A DNA stretch of 64,000 nt from contig JAUCBJ010002087.1 of NCBI GenBank assembly GCA_032718475.1, positions 1 through 64,000 on the forward strand, in the 5' to 3' direction. Position numbers and translations under genes: made by a program. The number at the start of each line of letters is the position of its first letter. Position 1 is the stretch's first letter. Positions 12,078 to 21,349 of this stretch are shown piece after piece. The notes under the pieces were generated by a model. That model was not told the origin of the DNA. It did not search any database and saw only the letters and a program-made list of their open reading frames with translations. This stretch comes from Nemertoderma westbladi. Taxonomy: Eukaryota; Xenacoelomorpha; Nemertodermatida; Nemertodermatidae.

Positions 12078-13454
12078 TGTTAAACGAACTACCCCAGCCT
12101 AACCAATAAAGACACAAAACTGTTCTATTTACTAGACGGGGCAATCAGGAGCGTATATTACTAAATGTAGGGTTTCAGGTACGGAAAACCACTACTTCCC
12201 GTTGGATGGCGCTAATCTGCCGTCCGCTAATATATTTCCTAAATTTCTACGGCTCCTACTAAATTCTCGTTCCTTTCTCTACCAATTACTCGATAGAGAG
12301 CTAACTGTTCGAATATATGAGCCACGCGGGAATAACCAAAACAATAAACCCGAATCGGCTCCCTAAGCTGACTTAAAACGAGTGTGAGAGATTTTACACT
12401 CTGAGTGTATTTTATAGCCTAATATTACTGTAAATTTGCGCTTACAACTACGTCCTTTCTAATCGAATCTAATCGCAATACTGGGGTTCCCTAACGGAAA
12501 ATGTGAATGTGAGAATATTTAAAAATAATCGAAAATCGGTACGGTAATTATTTCGGGACTCTAACTTATCTGCGGCTGGCTTTAGGCCAGCAATTTACTG
12601 ATGCGCGTTGCGTACTGTATACTGCGATGTGAATTTTGTCCGCTAATTCAAATAACCGCCCAGCGTGAATAGTGTACGGTACTCTAAATTTATTACCTAA
12701 CTACCCTCCGCTATGCAGCGTACAAATTCCTAATTTTACTAATTAATTTCAGTCACAAATATGTAACGGCGTACTAATTACTAAGTATTCCAGAATGCGC
12801 AATTCTAAATTATTACGCAACGGGTCACACTAGCAACAGCCTAAAATACCGTATTATTTTCGACCTAATCAGAAATTAATTACAGTAAGCTAAGAAATAG
12901 AAATCAATCAAAGGGAAAAGAGCGCCTATCCAAGCATTCGTGATTTATTAGGCACACTTTAGTAACGCACCAATCAGCATAACACAATCGCGATCTACAG
13001 TTTAGCTAGCAATTCACAACTCGCAATTCGCAACTCGCAACTCGCAACGTAAGGGACGCAGATCTCTCCCGGCTACGTCTAGGCTTCCTAACTAACCCAA
13101 TTCCTGTCCCCCTAGTACTACAAAATAGAGACAAAACCTGGATCATCAGCCCCTAATTGCCGAACCGGCGTACCTGGCCCACCCTACGCCGCAACTTGCG
13201 CGCGCAATAGTAATCCCCCCAATGTTACTTGTCTTTGAATCCTCCGCACTCCCGTCGTCGCTAACCCCCCGATGCGCCCGCCGCGCTTACCGGTACCCTT
13301 GCCCTCCATCAGAATGAGTAGCTACCGTAGCGGCACATGCAAATCACAAAAGTCTGACAGTCTGAGAAATCCCGTAGGATTATTGTCGAAAGGAATCACA
13401 TAGAACCATTTACTAAAGGGTAGAAATCATAGTTCCAACTTGTAATTAATAGCG

Positions 13455-13684
13455 TGTAGTGGCCATATATATATTAGGGGTCATCGAACCTGAATTGAAC
13501 TAATACTGTTGTACCTTACTGCAGTATGCACCCATCACTGTGCACTGTATCAACTTTCGGTTTCATGGAAACTATTGTTACAGTCAGACAGTGGCTGTAC
13601 CCGTAGTCATTACTAATACTGGTTTTACTTACTGCTGTACTGACTCATGTAAATATTAAACGTTGAGAGACTACGCTCTCTACA
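13455..13684 (+). repeat. Gypsy 5' LTR (230 bp)
   Basis: Starts TGTAGTGGCC and ends CTCTCTACA. It appears identical to 17581-17810. A TATATATATTA stretch near the start may supply a TATA-like element, though it sits close to the LTR edge. Confidence 0.93.
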
Positions 13685-13685
13685 T

Positions 13686-13701
13686 TGGTGACCCAGACTT
13701 G
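13686..13701 (+). promoter_or_regulatory. Primer binding site, tRNA-Trp type
   Basis: TGGTGACCCAGACTTG starts one base inside the 5' LTR end. It differs at only about two positions from the complement of the metazoan tRNA-Trp 3' end, the primer used by CsRn1-like Gypsy elements. Confidence 0.7.
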
Positions 13702-13743
13702 CGCGAACGGATTTCGCGTACAGGCGTAGCTCTGTAGCTACCG

Positions 13744-14433
13744 ATGGCTAACGACCTCAACGCGGTCGCCATCAAACTGCCCCCGTTCTGGACGGAAAAC
13801 CCATCCGTCTGGTTCGCGCAGGTGGAGGCCCAGTTCCAACTCCGGAGGATTGTCGACGACTCGACAAAGTACTATCACGTCGTCGCCTCTCTCGACCAGC
13901 CGACCGCCGCTTGCCTCCTCGACACACTCACCGCTCCGCCTACAGATGGGAAGTACGAGGGACTGAAGGCGAGGCTCCTCGGGACTTTCGCCCTGAGTCG
14001 GCGGGAGCGCGCTGCGAGACTCCTCCATATGCGTGGGCTGGGCGACCGCAAGCCGTCCGAACTCATGGACGAGATGCTGGGGCTCCTCACCGGGCACACG
14101 CCGTGTTTGCTGTTCGAGCAACTCTTCCTCGAACAGCTCCCCGAGGACATTCGGCTACAAATCTCCAACGACTCTTTCGAGGACCCCCGCGCCCTGGCTG
14201 CGACCGCCGACGTTCTTTGGTTGGCCAAACGCCAGGGACAATCCCAACTGGCCGGCATGAACAGGGGGATGACAAACTCGCATCGCCCCAGGGACTCCTC
14301 CACAAACTCCTCCGGCACTGCTCAGCCTGACACCAAAAGCGTGTGTTACTACCACGCTCGGTTCGGTAGCGCTGCCAAGCAGTGCAAGGCGCTGTGTTCC
14401 TTCCCGGGAAACGCCCCGACCAGCCGACGGTAG
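13744..14433 (+). CDS. gag: Gypsy gag polyprotein
   Basis: 229 residues, beginning at the first ATG after the primer site. It is a capsid-type protein that packages the element's RNA into cytoplasmic particles. The N-terminal half has the hydrophobic and Trp-containing pattern of Ty3/CsRn1 gag (PPFW..NP..WF..VEAQF). Near the C-terminus, residues about 199-216 form the CHCC zinc finger CYYH-x9-CKALC, diagnostic of the CsRn1 clade. The stop at 14431-14433 lies inside the loop of a stable stem-loop, 19 bases downstream of a slippery heptamer, so gag is probably fused to the protease frame by -1 frameshifting. Confidence 0.9.
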   Translation: MANDLNAVAIKLPPFWTENPSVWFAQVEAQFQLRRIVDDSTKYYHVVASLDQPTAACLLDTLTAPPTDGKYEGLKARLLGTFALSRRERAARLLHMRGLGDRKPSELMDEMLGLLTGHTPCLLFEQLFLEQLPEDIRLQISNDSFEDPRALAATADVLWLAKRQGQSQLAGMNRGMTNSHRPRDSSTNSSGTAQPDTKSVCYYHARFGSAAKQCKALCSFPGNAPTSRR

Positions 14434-14452
14434 CCGCGGCGTCGACTGGTCG
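14406..14452 (+). promoter_or_regulatory. -1 programmed ribosomal frameshift signal (gag/pro)
   Basis: GGGAAAC at 14406-14412 is a canonical X-XXY-YYZ heptamer and is in the correct phase of gag (G|GGA|AAC). After a 4-base spacer, CGACCAG (14417-14423) pairs perfectly with CTGGTCG (14446-14452). Past one C/A mismatch, CGACG (14425-14429) pairs with CGTCG (14440-14444), leaving a 10-base loop that contains the gag stop. The protease frame is exactly -1 to gag. The short spacer suggests that the lowest base pairs open at the ribosome. Confidence 0.8.
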
Positions 14453-14922
14453 ATACAAACAGCGGGATAACCTCCTCTACCTCTGGGACCGGAACTCCGG
14501 GCGCCACTTCCTCGTGGACACCGGCGCCCAGGTGAGTGTGTTCCCCGCCAGCGGATTCGACACCCGTTCCGGACGTACTGGGCCGCCGCTCCGCGCCGTC
14601 AACGGATCATCGATTCGTTCCTACGGGACGCGCTCTATCCCCCTGCGGTTCAACGACCGGCGGACCCACTGGGACTTCGTCATCGCAGACGTCCCCCAAC
14701 CATTGCTTGGGGCTGATTTCCTCTGCGACAACGCCCTGATGGTTGACGTTAAGGGGCAGCAACTCATCGACATGGAAACTTTCCAGCCGATCCCCCTCCG
14801 TTGCTCCTCCTCCACCATCCCGGGAACCCATCCTCACCTCGCGTCGACCTCCGTGGACCGAGTTTACTCCGACCTCCTGGCGGAGTTCCCCGCCATCACG
14901 ACGCCAACCTTCTCGGACTCGT
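14407..14922 (+). CDS. pro: Gypsy aspartic protease (pro frame of pol)
   Basis: This frame is -1 to gag and is entered at the slippery site. It encodes a retropepsin with the active-site DTGA (14517-14528) in a [14 protein letters not shown] context, and a downstream LLGADFL block matching the second conserved protease region. It processes the Gag-Pol polyprotein. The frame stays open to 14996, but similarity to the spacer before RT switches to the +1 frame at about 14915-14923 (HGVEH motif). The true polyprotein therefore leaves this frame there, and the remaining codons to 14996 are out-of-frame. The switch is best read as a single-base indel in this copy. The start given is the first -1-frame codon at the slip site, not an ATG. 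Confidence 0.8.
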
Positions 14923-17559
14923 CACGGCGTGGAGCATTACATTCCGACCACTGGTCCTCCCGTTCACGCCCGCGCCCGTCGACTCCCTCTCGATAAACTC
15001 GAGATCGCGCGTGAAGAGTTCCGCAAGATGGAGGTGATGGGGATTATTCGCCGTTCGAATAGCCCCTGGTCGTCTCCCCTCCACATGGCGCCCAAACCAA
15101 ACGGCGGTTGGCGGCCCTGCGGCGACTACCGTCTCCTCAATGACGCCACGACCCCCGATCGGTACCCCGTCCCGCACATCCAGGACTTCTCGGCGCGACT
15201 CGCAGGGGCCACGATATTCTCCAAGGTCGATCTGGTGCGGGGCTACCACCAGATCCCCGTGGCGCCCGGAGACATTCCCAAGACCGCCGTTGTCACTCCG
15301 TTCGGCCTCTTCGAATTCGTTCGTATGCCGTTCGGCCTCAAGAACGCCGCCCAGGCCTTCCAACGCCTGATGGACTCTGTGTGCTCCGGGCTGGACTTCC
15401 TCTACGTGTACCTCGACGATATCCTCATCGCGAGTGAAACCCCCGAGGAACACCTCGCCCATCTGCGTCAACTCTTCCAGCGGCTCCAAGACTACGGCCT
15501 TGTTGTCAACCTTGCGAAGTGCGTGTTCGGGGTGGCGGAAATCCAGTTCCTGGGCCACGTCGTAAATGCATCCGGCGCCCATCCGCTCCCCGATAAGGTA
15601 GAAGCCGTCCGCTCCTTCCTGCGTCCAACCACCACCAAAGGGTTGCGGGAGTTTATCGGTATGGTAACGTTTTACCACCGATTTATACCCGCAGCTGCTG
15701 CCGCACTGCAGCCACTTTACGCCGCCGTCGCCACCAAGGCTAAGGACGTCGACTGGACTCCCGAACTAGCCGCGTCCTTCGAGTCCTCCAAGCGGGCCCT
15801 CGCAAACGCCGCCATGCTCGTCCACCCTCGCCACGATGCGCCGACCTCCGTCACCACCGACGCATCAGACTCAGCTGTCGGCGCGGCACTAGAACAGTGG
15901 ACCGATGGAAAGTGGCGACCGCTCGCGTTCTTCAGCCGACAACTTCGCCCTCCCGAACGGAAGTACAGCGCCTACGACCGCGAACTCCTCGGCTTATACC
16001 TCGCGGTCCGCCACTTCCGTTATTTTCTCGAAGGCCGAACGTTTGTGGCCTACACGGACCATAAACCCCTAACTCAGGCCTTCTCAAAGGTCACTGACCC
16101 CTGGTCCCCCCGTCAACAGCGCCACCTGGCGTACATCTCGGAATTCACCACGAATGTACGCCACGTAGACGGAAAGGACAACCAGGTCGCGGACGCCCTC
16201 TCTCGCAGCTTCGTGGGCCATCTGTCGACCCAACTCGGGGTCGACTATAAGGCCATGTCGGCCGCCCAACGGGAGGACGACGAACTACAGGCCTTCCGGG
16301 CAAACCCTGGTAGCCTCGATCTACGTGACGTCACACTCGCGGACGATGACGTCACGCTCCTCTGTGACGTCTCTACGGGCCGACCTCGGCCGATAGTCCC
16401 CAGCACGTGGCGCCGCCACATGTTCGATGTGGTCCATTCGCTGTCCCACCCATCAATCCGCTCCACTAGGAAACTCCTCTCCGAGCGTTTCGTCTGGCAC
16501 GGCCTGTCCAAACAAGTGACGAGCTGGGCCAAGGCTTGCGTCGCCTGCCAGACCTCTAAGGTTCAACGCCATATAAAGGCCCCCCTCGAGACATTCTCTG
16601 TTCCTCGACGCCGGTTCGACCATGTCAACGTCGACCTGGTAGGGCCCCTCCCTCCATCCAGAGGCTCCACCTACCTGTTTACGATCGTCGACCGGACTAC
16701 TCGTTGGCCCGAGGCCATCCCGCTCGCCGACTCCACAACCGAGAGCTGCGCCCGCGCTCTCGTCGCCCACTGGATCGCCCGGTTCGGCGTACCGGTCGAA
16801 CTATCCTCCGACCGCGGCAGTCAGTTCACCTCGGAGTTGTGGGCCGACGTCAACAGACTCTTCGGCACCAAACTCCACCGGACGACGGCCTACCATCCGC
16901 AGGCAAACGGCCTGGTGGAACGGTTCCACCGTTCCCTCAAGGCCTCCCTTAGAGCCCGACTAACTGGACCAAACTGGGTCGACGAACTGCCATGGGCCCT
17001 TCTGGGCTACCGGACCGCCCCCAAAGAGGACCTCCACTGCTCGTCGGCCGAGCTGGTCTACGGCGAGCCACTGACGGTGCCTGGCGACTTCGTTGCCTCG
17101 CCAACCGACCCTCCGAACTCGACAGCTTTCCTCCCGGGCCTCCACAACCACGCACGGCAGTTCATGCCCACACCAACCTCCCGTCATGGCCAACCCAACT
17201 CGTCAGTGCCGTCACAACTAACAACCAGTGACTATGTCTTTTTACGCACTGATGCTCACCGCGCTCCCTTACAGCGGCCCTACACCGGGCCGTACAAGGT
17301 CGTACAGCGCGGCTCAAAGACGTTCGTCATCGAGGTGGGCGGGCGTCAGGAGACCGTCTCCATCGACAGACTCAAACCGGCCCACCTCGCTATCGATGAA
17401 CCCGTCATTGTGGCCATCCCACCGCGCCGTGGTCGACCACCTACAGTGACACCCCCGGACCTCCCTCCCCCCAGTCCCTGCAATTCACCCGAACCACCGC
17501 AAACTACCATAGCAACTCGAAGTGGGCGGGCCATCCGGCAGCCGGACTATTTTTATTAA
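14923..17559 (+). CDS. pol: Gypsy pol: reverse transcriptase, RNase H, integrase
   Basis: The frame carries in order the HGVEH/TTGPPV linker, RT with a [12 protein letters not shown] block, FGL[12 protein letters not shown] and the catalytic YLDD (15409-15420), RNase H ([12 protein letters not shown], then YTDHKPL), an HHCC integrase zinc domain, the integrase core with D-D-E ([24 protein letters not shown]) and a C-terminal GPYKV-type domain. All catalytic residues are present, and the frame is open to a TAA just upstream of the polypurine tract. An ATG-initiated frame can be drawn from 14743, but its first 60 codons overlap protease sequence and are not real pol. The enzyme set copies and integrates the element. 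Confidence 0.92.
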   Translation, partial: HGVEHYIPTTGPPVHARARRLPLDKLEIAREEFRKMEVMGIIRRSNSPWSSPLHMAPKPNGGWRPCGDYRLLNDATTPDRYPVPHIQDFSARLAGATIFSKVDLVRGYHQIPVAPGDIPKTAVVTPFGLFEFVRMPFGLKNAAQAFQRLMDSVCSGLDFLYVYLDDILIASETPEEHLAHLRQLFQRLQDYGLVVNLAKCVFGVAEIQFLGHVVNASGAHPLPDKVEAVRSFLRPTTTKGLREFIGMVTFYHRFIPAAAAALQPLYAAVATKAKDVDWTPELAASFESSKRALANAAMLVHPRHDAPTSVTTDASDSAVGAALEQWTDGKWRPLAFFSRQLRPPERKYSAYDRELLGLYLAVRHFRYFLEGRTFVAYTDHKPLTQAFSKVTDPWSPRQQRHLAYISEFTTNVRHVDGKDNQVADALSRSFVGHLSTQLGVDYKAMSAAQREDDELQAFRANPGSLDLRDVTLADDDVTLLCDVSTGRPRPIVPSTWRRHMFDVVHSLSHPSIRSTRKLLSERFVWHGLSKQVTSWAKACVACQTSKVQRHIKAPLETFSVPRRRFDHVNVDLVGPLPPSRGSTYLFTIVDRTTRWPEAIPLADSTTESCARALVAHWIARFGVPVELSSDRGSQFTSELWADVNRLFGTKLHRTTAYHPQANGLVERFHRSLKASLRARLTGPNWVDELPWALLGYRTAPKEDLHCSSAELVYGEPLTVPGDFVASPTDPPNSTAFLPGLHNHARQFMPTPTSRHGQPNSSVPSQLTTSDYVFLRTDAHRAPLQRPYTGPYKVVQRGSKTFVIEVGGRQETVSIDRLKPAHLAIDEPVIVAIPPRRGRPPTVTPPDLPPPSPCNSPEPPQTTIATRSGRAIRQPDYFY

Positions 17560-17568
17560 TTCAGGTTC

Positions 17569-17580
17569 TGGGGGGAGCCA
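17569..17580 (+). promoter_or_regulatory. Gypsy polypurine tract
   Basis: GGGGGGAG-rich sequence directly before the 3' LTR, the expected plus-strand primer position. Confidence 0.7.
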
Positions 17581-17810
17581 TGTAGTGGCCATATATATAT
17601 TAGGGGTCATCGAACCTGAATTGAACTAATACTGTTGTACCTTACTGCAGTATGCACCCATCACTGTGCACTGTATCAACTTTCGGTTTCATGGAAACTA
17701 TTGTTACAGTCAGACAGTGGCTGTACCCGTAGTCATTACTAATACTGGTTTTACTTACTGCTGTACTGACTCATGTAAATATTAAACGTTGAGAGACTAC
17801 GCTCTCTACA
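17581..17810 (+). repeat. Gypsy 3' LTR (230 bp)
   Basis: No difference from the 5' LTR was seen on base-by-base reading. It is followed by the right AGCG target duplication at 17811-17814. Confidence 0.93.
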
Positions 17811-19380
17811 AGCGATCATTGAGATTGATTGAGAAACACAAACAAGAATCGAACAGAAATTGCAAGTTAACGAATCATTGCAAGAAATCAAAAAAGGGCA
17901 GTAATTTACGCAGAAAACTAAGCATCGAATAATAGTTGAAGGTGAGCTGTGTGGGGTGTGGTGACTAAGCAGAATGTGAGATTGAGATAAGTAACAATGG
18001 AAGTAGGCCAATTTATAGGTGATTTGAGAAGGGTGATGCAATCGATCTCTCATTGGCTCCCCAATCCGAGCTAACATCAGACCAACCTGGAAGCAGTTAG
18101 GCCAATAAGAGAGCCGGATTGTGGGCCTATAGCGCCCTGAAATCGTAAATTGCCACCATATAAGGTAATTTTCCCGATGCTTAATTTGGCGGTACTAATA
18201 ATATCATGCACAAATATAAATTTAGCGCAATTATAGAGAAATTAAAACCAGTAGCTAGCCTCATCAAGGCTAATAACGGCAAGCCCAGATCCAGGGTCCA
18301 ACAAGGACTTGCTACCCTGGAACTATCTACTTATATCCTATTACAAAATTACATAGGTAGGGCTACATACTATACAAAATGGATGAATCAAAAATATATG
18401 GGCGTTTCAACTTCCTTATCTAAATATCATTGCGCATTATGTCTTATCTAAATAATTATACTGCATCACGGACTAATATATGATACTATATAATGGACTA
18501 ATATATTATACTGTATAATGGACTAACATTATTATACTGTATAACGGACTAATATATTACATAATGTAGGTACAGCGCCATATACCGTAACACCGCTCCA
18601 AGGGAAATCATGCAATGTTTCCCTCCAACTGTAGAAGAGTGTAAGGCGATGTATACAAAACAAAATAAATCTCTTTCAAATAATCTAAAATATCTTGATA
18701 CTATACTATTTACAAATATTGCTATAGATATTGCATAATGAATTGCATACAAATTAAATTTACAAAATATTATCTCTCTCAATGTTAACGATTATTACAT
18801 ACAAATTAAATTTACAAAAATATTACTTCCTCGTTCGTACTACATAATGATTACTACATACAAAATTAAATTGACAAAAATATTACTTCCTTTATTTATT
18901 TACAAATTGACGGTCTACCTATTGAAATGGAACATGGCTAGGACAATGTCCCCCATTTCCCATCTCAAATTAACGATCAACATTAACAAGATAAACTAAA
19001 TATAAACGTATTGCATTAAAGGCCGATAATCAAATTAAATATAAAATACGTAATAATTTCTTCCATTTTCGGACTTTACTTAATTTCTTATAAAAAATGC
19101 AAATCATCTTGGTTTAATGATTGCTCAGGTAAGTGAAAGGAGTAAGCCAAACCCGCGGGTTTGTCTCCCCAATCACTTCCCTTGCCTCTTTCAATAAACT
19201 TTAGAGCAAATAAAGTCGTATACACAAAATCAAATATAGTATAAAGTATTTACTATTTCCAACGGACTACAAAGTTAAAGTATTTCCTTTCAATATTTTT
19301 CGGCCTTCGAAAATAAAACTCTAAAATATGGATACGACTAGTGTATATGAGTCCAGTCGAATGATTGATCAAAACCTACG

Positions 19381-19409
19381 ATATACATCAGAGCGACGAT
19401 GATGTATAT
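19381..19409. other. Hairpin with GAGCGACGA loop, copy 1
   Basis: ATATACATCA (19381-19390) and TGATGTATAT (19400-19409) form a perfect 10-bp stem around the 9-base loop GAGCGACGA. A second hairpin with the same loop but a co-varied stem lies at 19923-19949. Confidence 0.6.
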
Positions 19410-19648
19410 GTCTAGAGTTTGTCGCTCCGTGATATTATAGTCTCATCGGCTAGCTCCTGGGTCTCTCGGGCTCGCTCCCCTCTCCAGATACACCAGTCTA
19501 CCTCCTGTAGACTCTGTTGACGGCGTCCTTGAGGCGTCACTTCCCGGAACCGGCGACGACGTTCCCTGGGCACCGACTATCTCCCGACTGGTGCTCCTCC
19601 CTCGGCCTCGTCCCATTTGCCGTGTCCCTGTGGGCGCCTCCGCCAACT

Positions 19649-19782
19649 CCTCCTTCTGCAACTTTATAGAATGGAACTGCTCGTCCTTGGCTTGACGCTT
19701 GCCAAGGACTCCTCCTTCTGCAACTTTATAGAATGGAACTGCTCGTCCTTGGCTTGACGCTTGCCAAGGACTCCTCCTTCTG
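19649..19782. repeat. 62-bp tandem repeat, ~2.2 copies
   Basis: CTCCTTCTGCAACTTTATAG-type units start near 19649 and 19711, with a partial third from 19773. Each unit contains an internal inverted repeat, CCTTGGC..GCCAAGG. The period is not a multiple of three. Confidence 0.8.
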
Positions 19783-19915
19783 GTACTTGCCACGAGCTGT
19801 GAGCTCCGGCTGTTGTCGCTGTGGGCGCGGCGGTCCGTTGCTCCTCCACTCGTTCAGAGGTCAATGACCCCAAACGAGTCTCCTTAGGCCGCCAATTGTG
19901 CGCTGGGTAATAAAT

Positions 19916-20637
19916 CTAGACGTATATATCAGAGCGACGATGATATATAAAGGATTGGACATATTCGGGCTTAATAATGCGTGCGTCGAAACTTCCCGAA
20001 ATAATTTGGAGTAAATATCGTATAAATAGCGGATCGTGGGTATAGTTAGTAGACGGATGGATGGCGCGAATCTCGTCTGGATACTCAGGCGTGAGCTTCC
20101 TCTCTTGGTGAAGCGAAGTGAACGTGGTCCAGGAACTCGAGTCCCGTGCCGCTTCGCGCCGCGCCTCTAGGTCTTTATAGGCTCGGTATAGCGAAATGGC
20201 CGCCGCCGTGTCTATCAAAGCGGGTGTCGAACAGGTTTAATCTCCGTATACGGATCTAAAGTCGTAACGGTCGGCGTAATGGGTCTCGGAGGTCGCTTTC
20301 CGCTGAAGTCGATACTGATCATCGGGTTGCTCATTGGGTAACCTCCCTCGTTATATCTAAGGAATTGGTGAGCTTGACATCGCGTTAATATTGGTTCAGG
20401 ATGTTGCTCGTTCAGTCGATCGGGAATCGCCACGTCTTGTTTATTCATGCATTCACCGCATTTGTAGAACAACTTGTATACGCTGAAGACCTTTGGCGTC
20501 TCCTAATCCTCGCCTCGAGTCCTCCGGTAAAGATGCATCCCGTCGAATTGATCTCGGAAGGCAGGTAGCGGTTCATCGTGTCGCAAATACATATATCCCA
20601 ATAGTTCGTTACGCAAACCAATTACACTGTGGGTAAA
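19916..20637 (-). pseudogene. Outer BEL/Pao accessory ORF (unrecognised, broken)
   Basis: Downstream of pol, the minus strand encodes about 240 residues with protein-like composition, interrupted by one in-frame TAG (near 20495) and one frame change near 20215-20218. In order there is a YMYLRHDEPLPAFRDQF segment, the TAG, a FYKCGEC Cys pair, a C-x-AH segment, a Pro-rich stretch (KRPPRPITPT), then a charged helical stretch (LYRAYKDLEARREAARD) and an Ile/Tyr-rich tail. No signal peptide or membrane segment was seen, so it is not an env-like gene. There is no recognisable family and no clear ATG. The second BEL/Pao element has an ORF in the same place with similar features. It may be a shared accessory gene, decayed here. 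Confidence that this was once coding is moderate. Confidence 0.45.
19923..19949. other. Hairpin with GAGCGACGA loop, copy 2
   Basis: TATATATCA (19923-19931) pairs with TGATATATA (19941-19949) around the loop GAGCGACGA. On the minus strand this overlaps the last codons of the accessory ORF. One stem position differs from copy 1 and is compensated on the opposite arm. Confidence 0.6.
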
Positions 20638-21349
20638 TCAGTTAGATGTCGCCGAAGGACAGACCTCTTGAGCCCCCCCACCCCCCCACCCCCCCCCCCC
20701 CCCCCGCCTTCCAGCAGTTCAGGTTCGACTCTCTAGATCTCGTCTCATTCCTAACTATCCTCTAACCTATTCCCATGCATAGCGCAAAACTTTGGAGGTA
20801 AACTGGCCGTGACCAACTCACTTTTTGATGCCCAAACTACTCCCATTACTTGTACTAAACTACAGTAGTTAGAAAGGGCCATAATCTCAATGCTCGACTA
20901 TACCAAACCCACAGGTTTGATAATCGAACATCACACTTCACTGCAAACTACCGAGTGGGGTCCGTGTACGCCCTGGTGCTACTAACCTTTAGCACCTTAG
21001 TTGTACTGTTGGCACCAATCTGTGGATATTGCTAAACTCAATTTACACTCCTACGTAATATAGCCGTCACCATGGTTTCTAAATGCTATTTTCCAGGCTT
21101 CACGACTTTTCAAATTACTGTTTATCTATAGACGAATTCAAAACACGTCTATACACAGCGTCTGGAATTGTCTTGGGTTCACTTCTAATTTTTTTTTTTT
21201 AAATTTTCTAATTTTCCAAAATTTTGAAAATAAAATTTTGTTTTGATACCCACCAGACAAAACTCAACGCAAATCACCACAAACCCGCTCCTATGCATTT
21301 CCTAGTATTTGCATACGAGGAATGCATACGAAGTGAGTTGCGTCCAACA
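20638..21349. other. Spacer between pol and accessory ORF, outer element
   Basis: No protein-like frame was seen. It holds a C-rich homopolymer tract (20673-20705) and AT-rich sequence. Confidence 0.5.

Larger units (their letters stand above)
13455..17810 (+). mobile_element. Gypsy (Ty3) LTR retrotransposon, CsRn1-type
   Basis: A 4356-bp element with 230-bp LTRs that appear identical, flanked by AGCG at 13451-13454 and 17811-17814. The uninterrupted target is visible in the partner LTR near 43147-43156 (AGTG there). Three features support the CsRn1 clade. The primer site TGGTGACCC at 13686 fits the 3' end of tRNA-Trp. The gag zinc finger is CHCC (C-x2-H-x9-C-x3-C) rather than CCHC. The pol domain order is PR-RT-RH-IN. 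Codon use is GC-rich, in contrast to the AT-rich host DNA. Identical LTRs indicate a very recent insertion. One frameshift between protease and RT is the only obvious lesion. Confidence 0.92.
12078..18592 (-). repeat. Outer BEL/Pao 3' LTR, interrupted by Gypsy
   Basis: LTR sequence occupies 12078-13454 and 17811-18592. Together these match, piece by piece, 29314-29400, 30031-31038, 42870-43153 and following sequence up to 43931. Ends are TGTTAAACG on the left and CCGTAACA on the right, with a 5-bp terminal inverted repeat. An imperfect ~28-bp AT-rich tandem repeat (GGACTAATATATTATACTG-like) lies at about 18470-18565. Net length without the Gypsy insertion and its duplicated AGCG is 2155 bp. 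Confidence 0.92.
18593..19915 (-). other. Outer BEL/Pao 3' non-coding region
   Basis: This lies between the accessory ORF and the 3' LTR. On the minus strand the sequence just before the LTR is TTGGAGCGG (18593-18601), a polypurine-tract candidate also found in the second BEL/Pao element. The stretch 18742-18890 repeats a TACAAATTAAATTTACAAAA-like word about three times. A 62-bp tandem repeat (19649-19782) and a hairpin (19381-19409) follow. Open frames at 19443-19873 pass through the 62-bp repeat, whose length is not a multiple of three, and are unlikely to be coding. Confidence 0.6.

Noticed and set aside
13738-17534. Many minus-strand and alternate-frame ORFs over the Gypsy element
   Set aside because: Shadows of GC-rich gag-pol coding sequence.
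17751-18451. Frames of 108 and 81 codons with near-copies at 43125-43822
   Set aside because: They lie in the outer LTR and its partner; duplication, not selection, explains their similarity.
19443-19873. 116- and 69-codon frames in the outer element 3' region
   Set aside because: They run through a 62-bp tandem repeat whose period breaks the frame between copies; unlikely to be translated.
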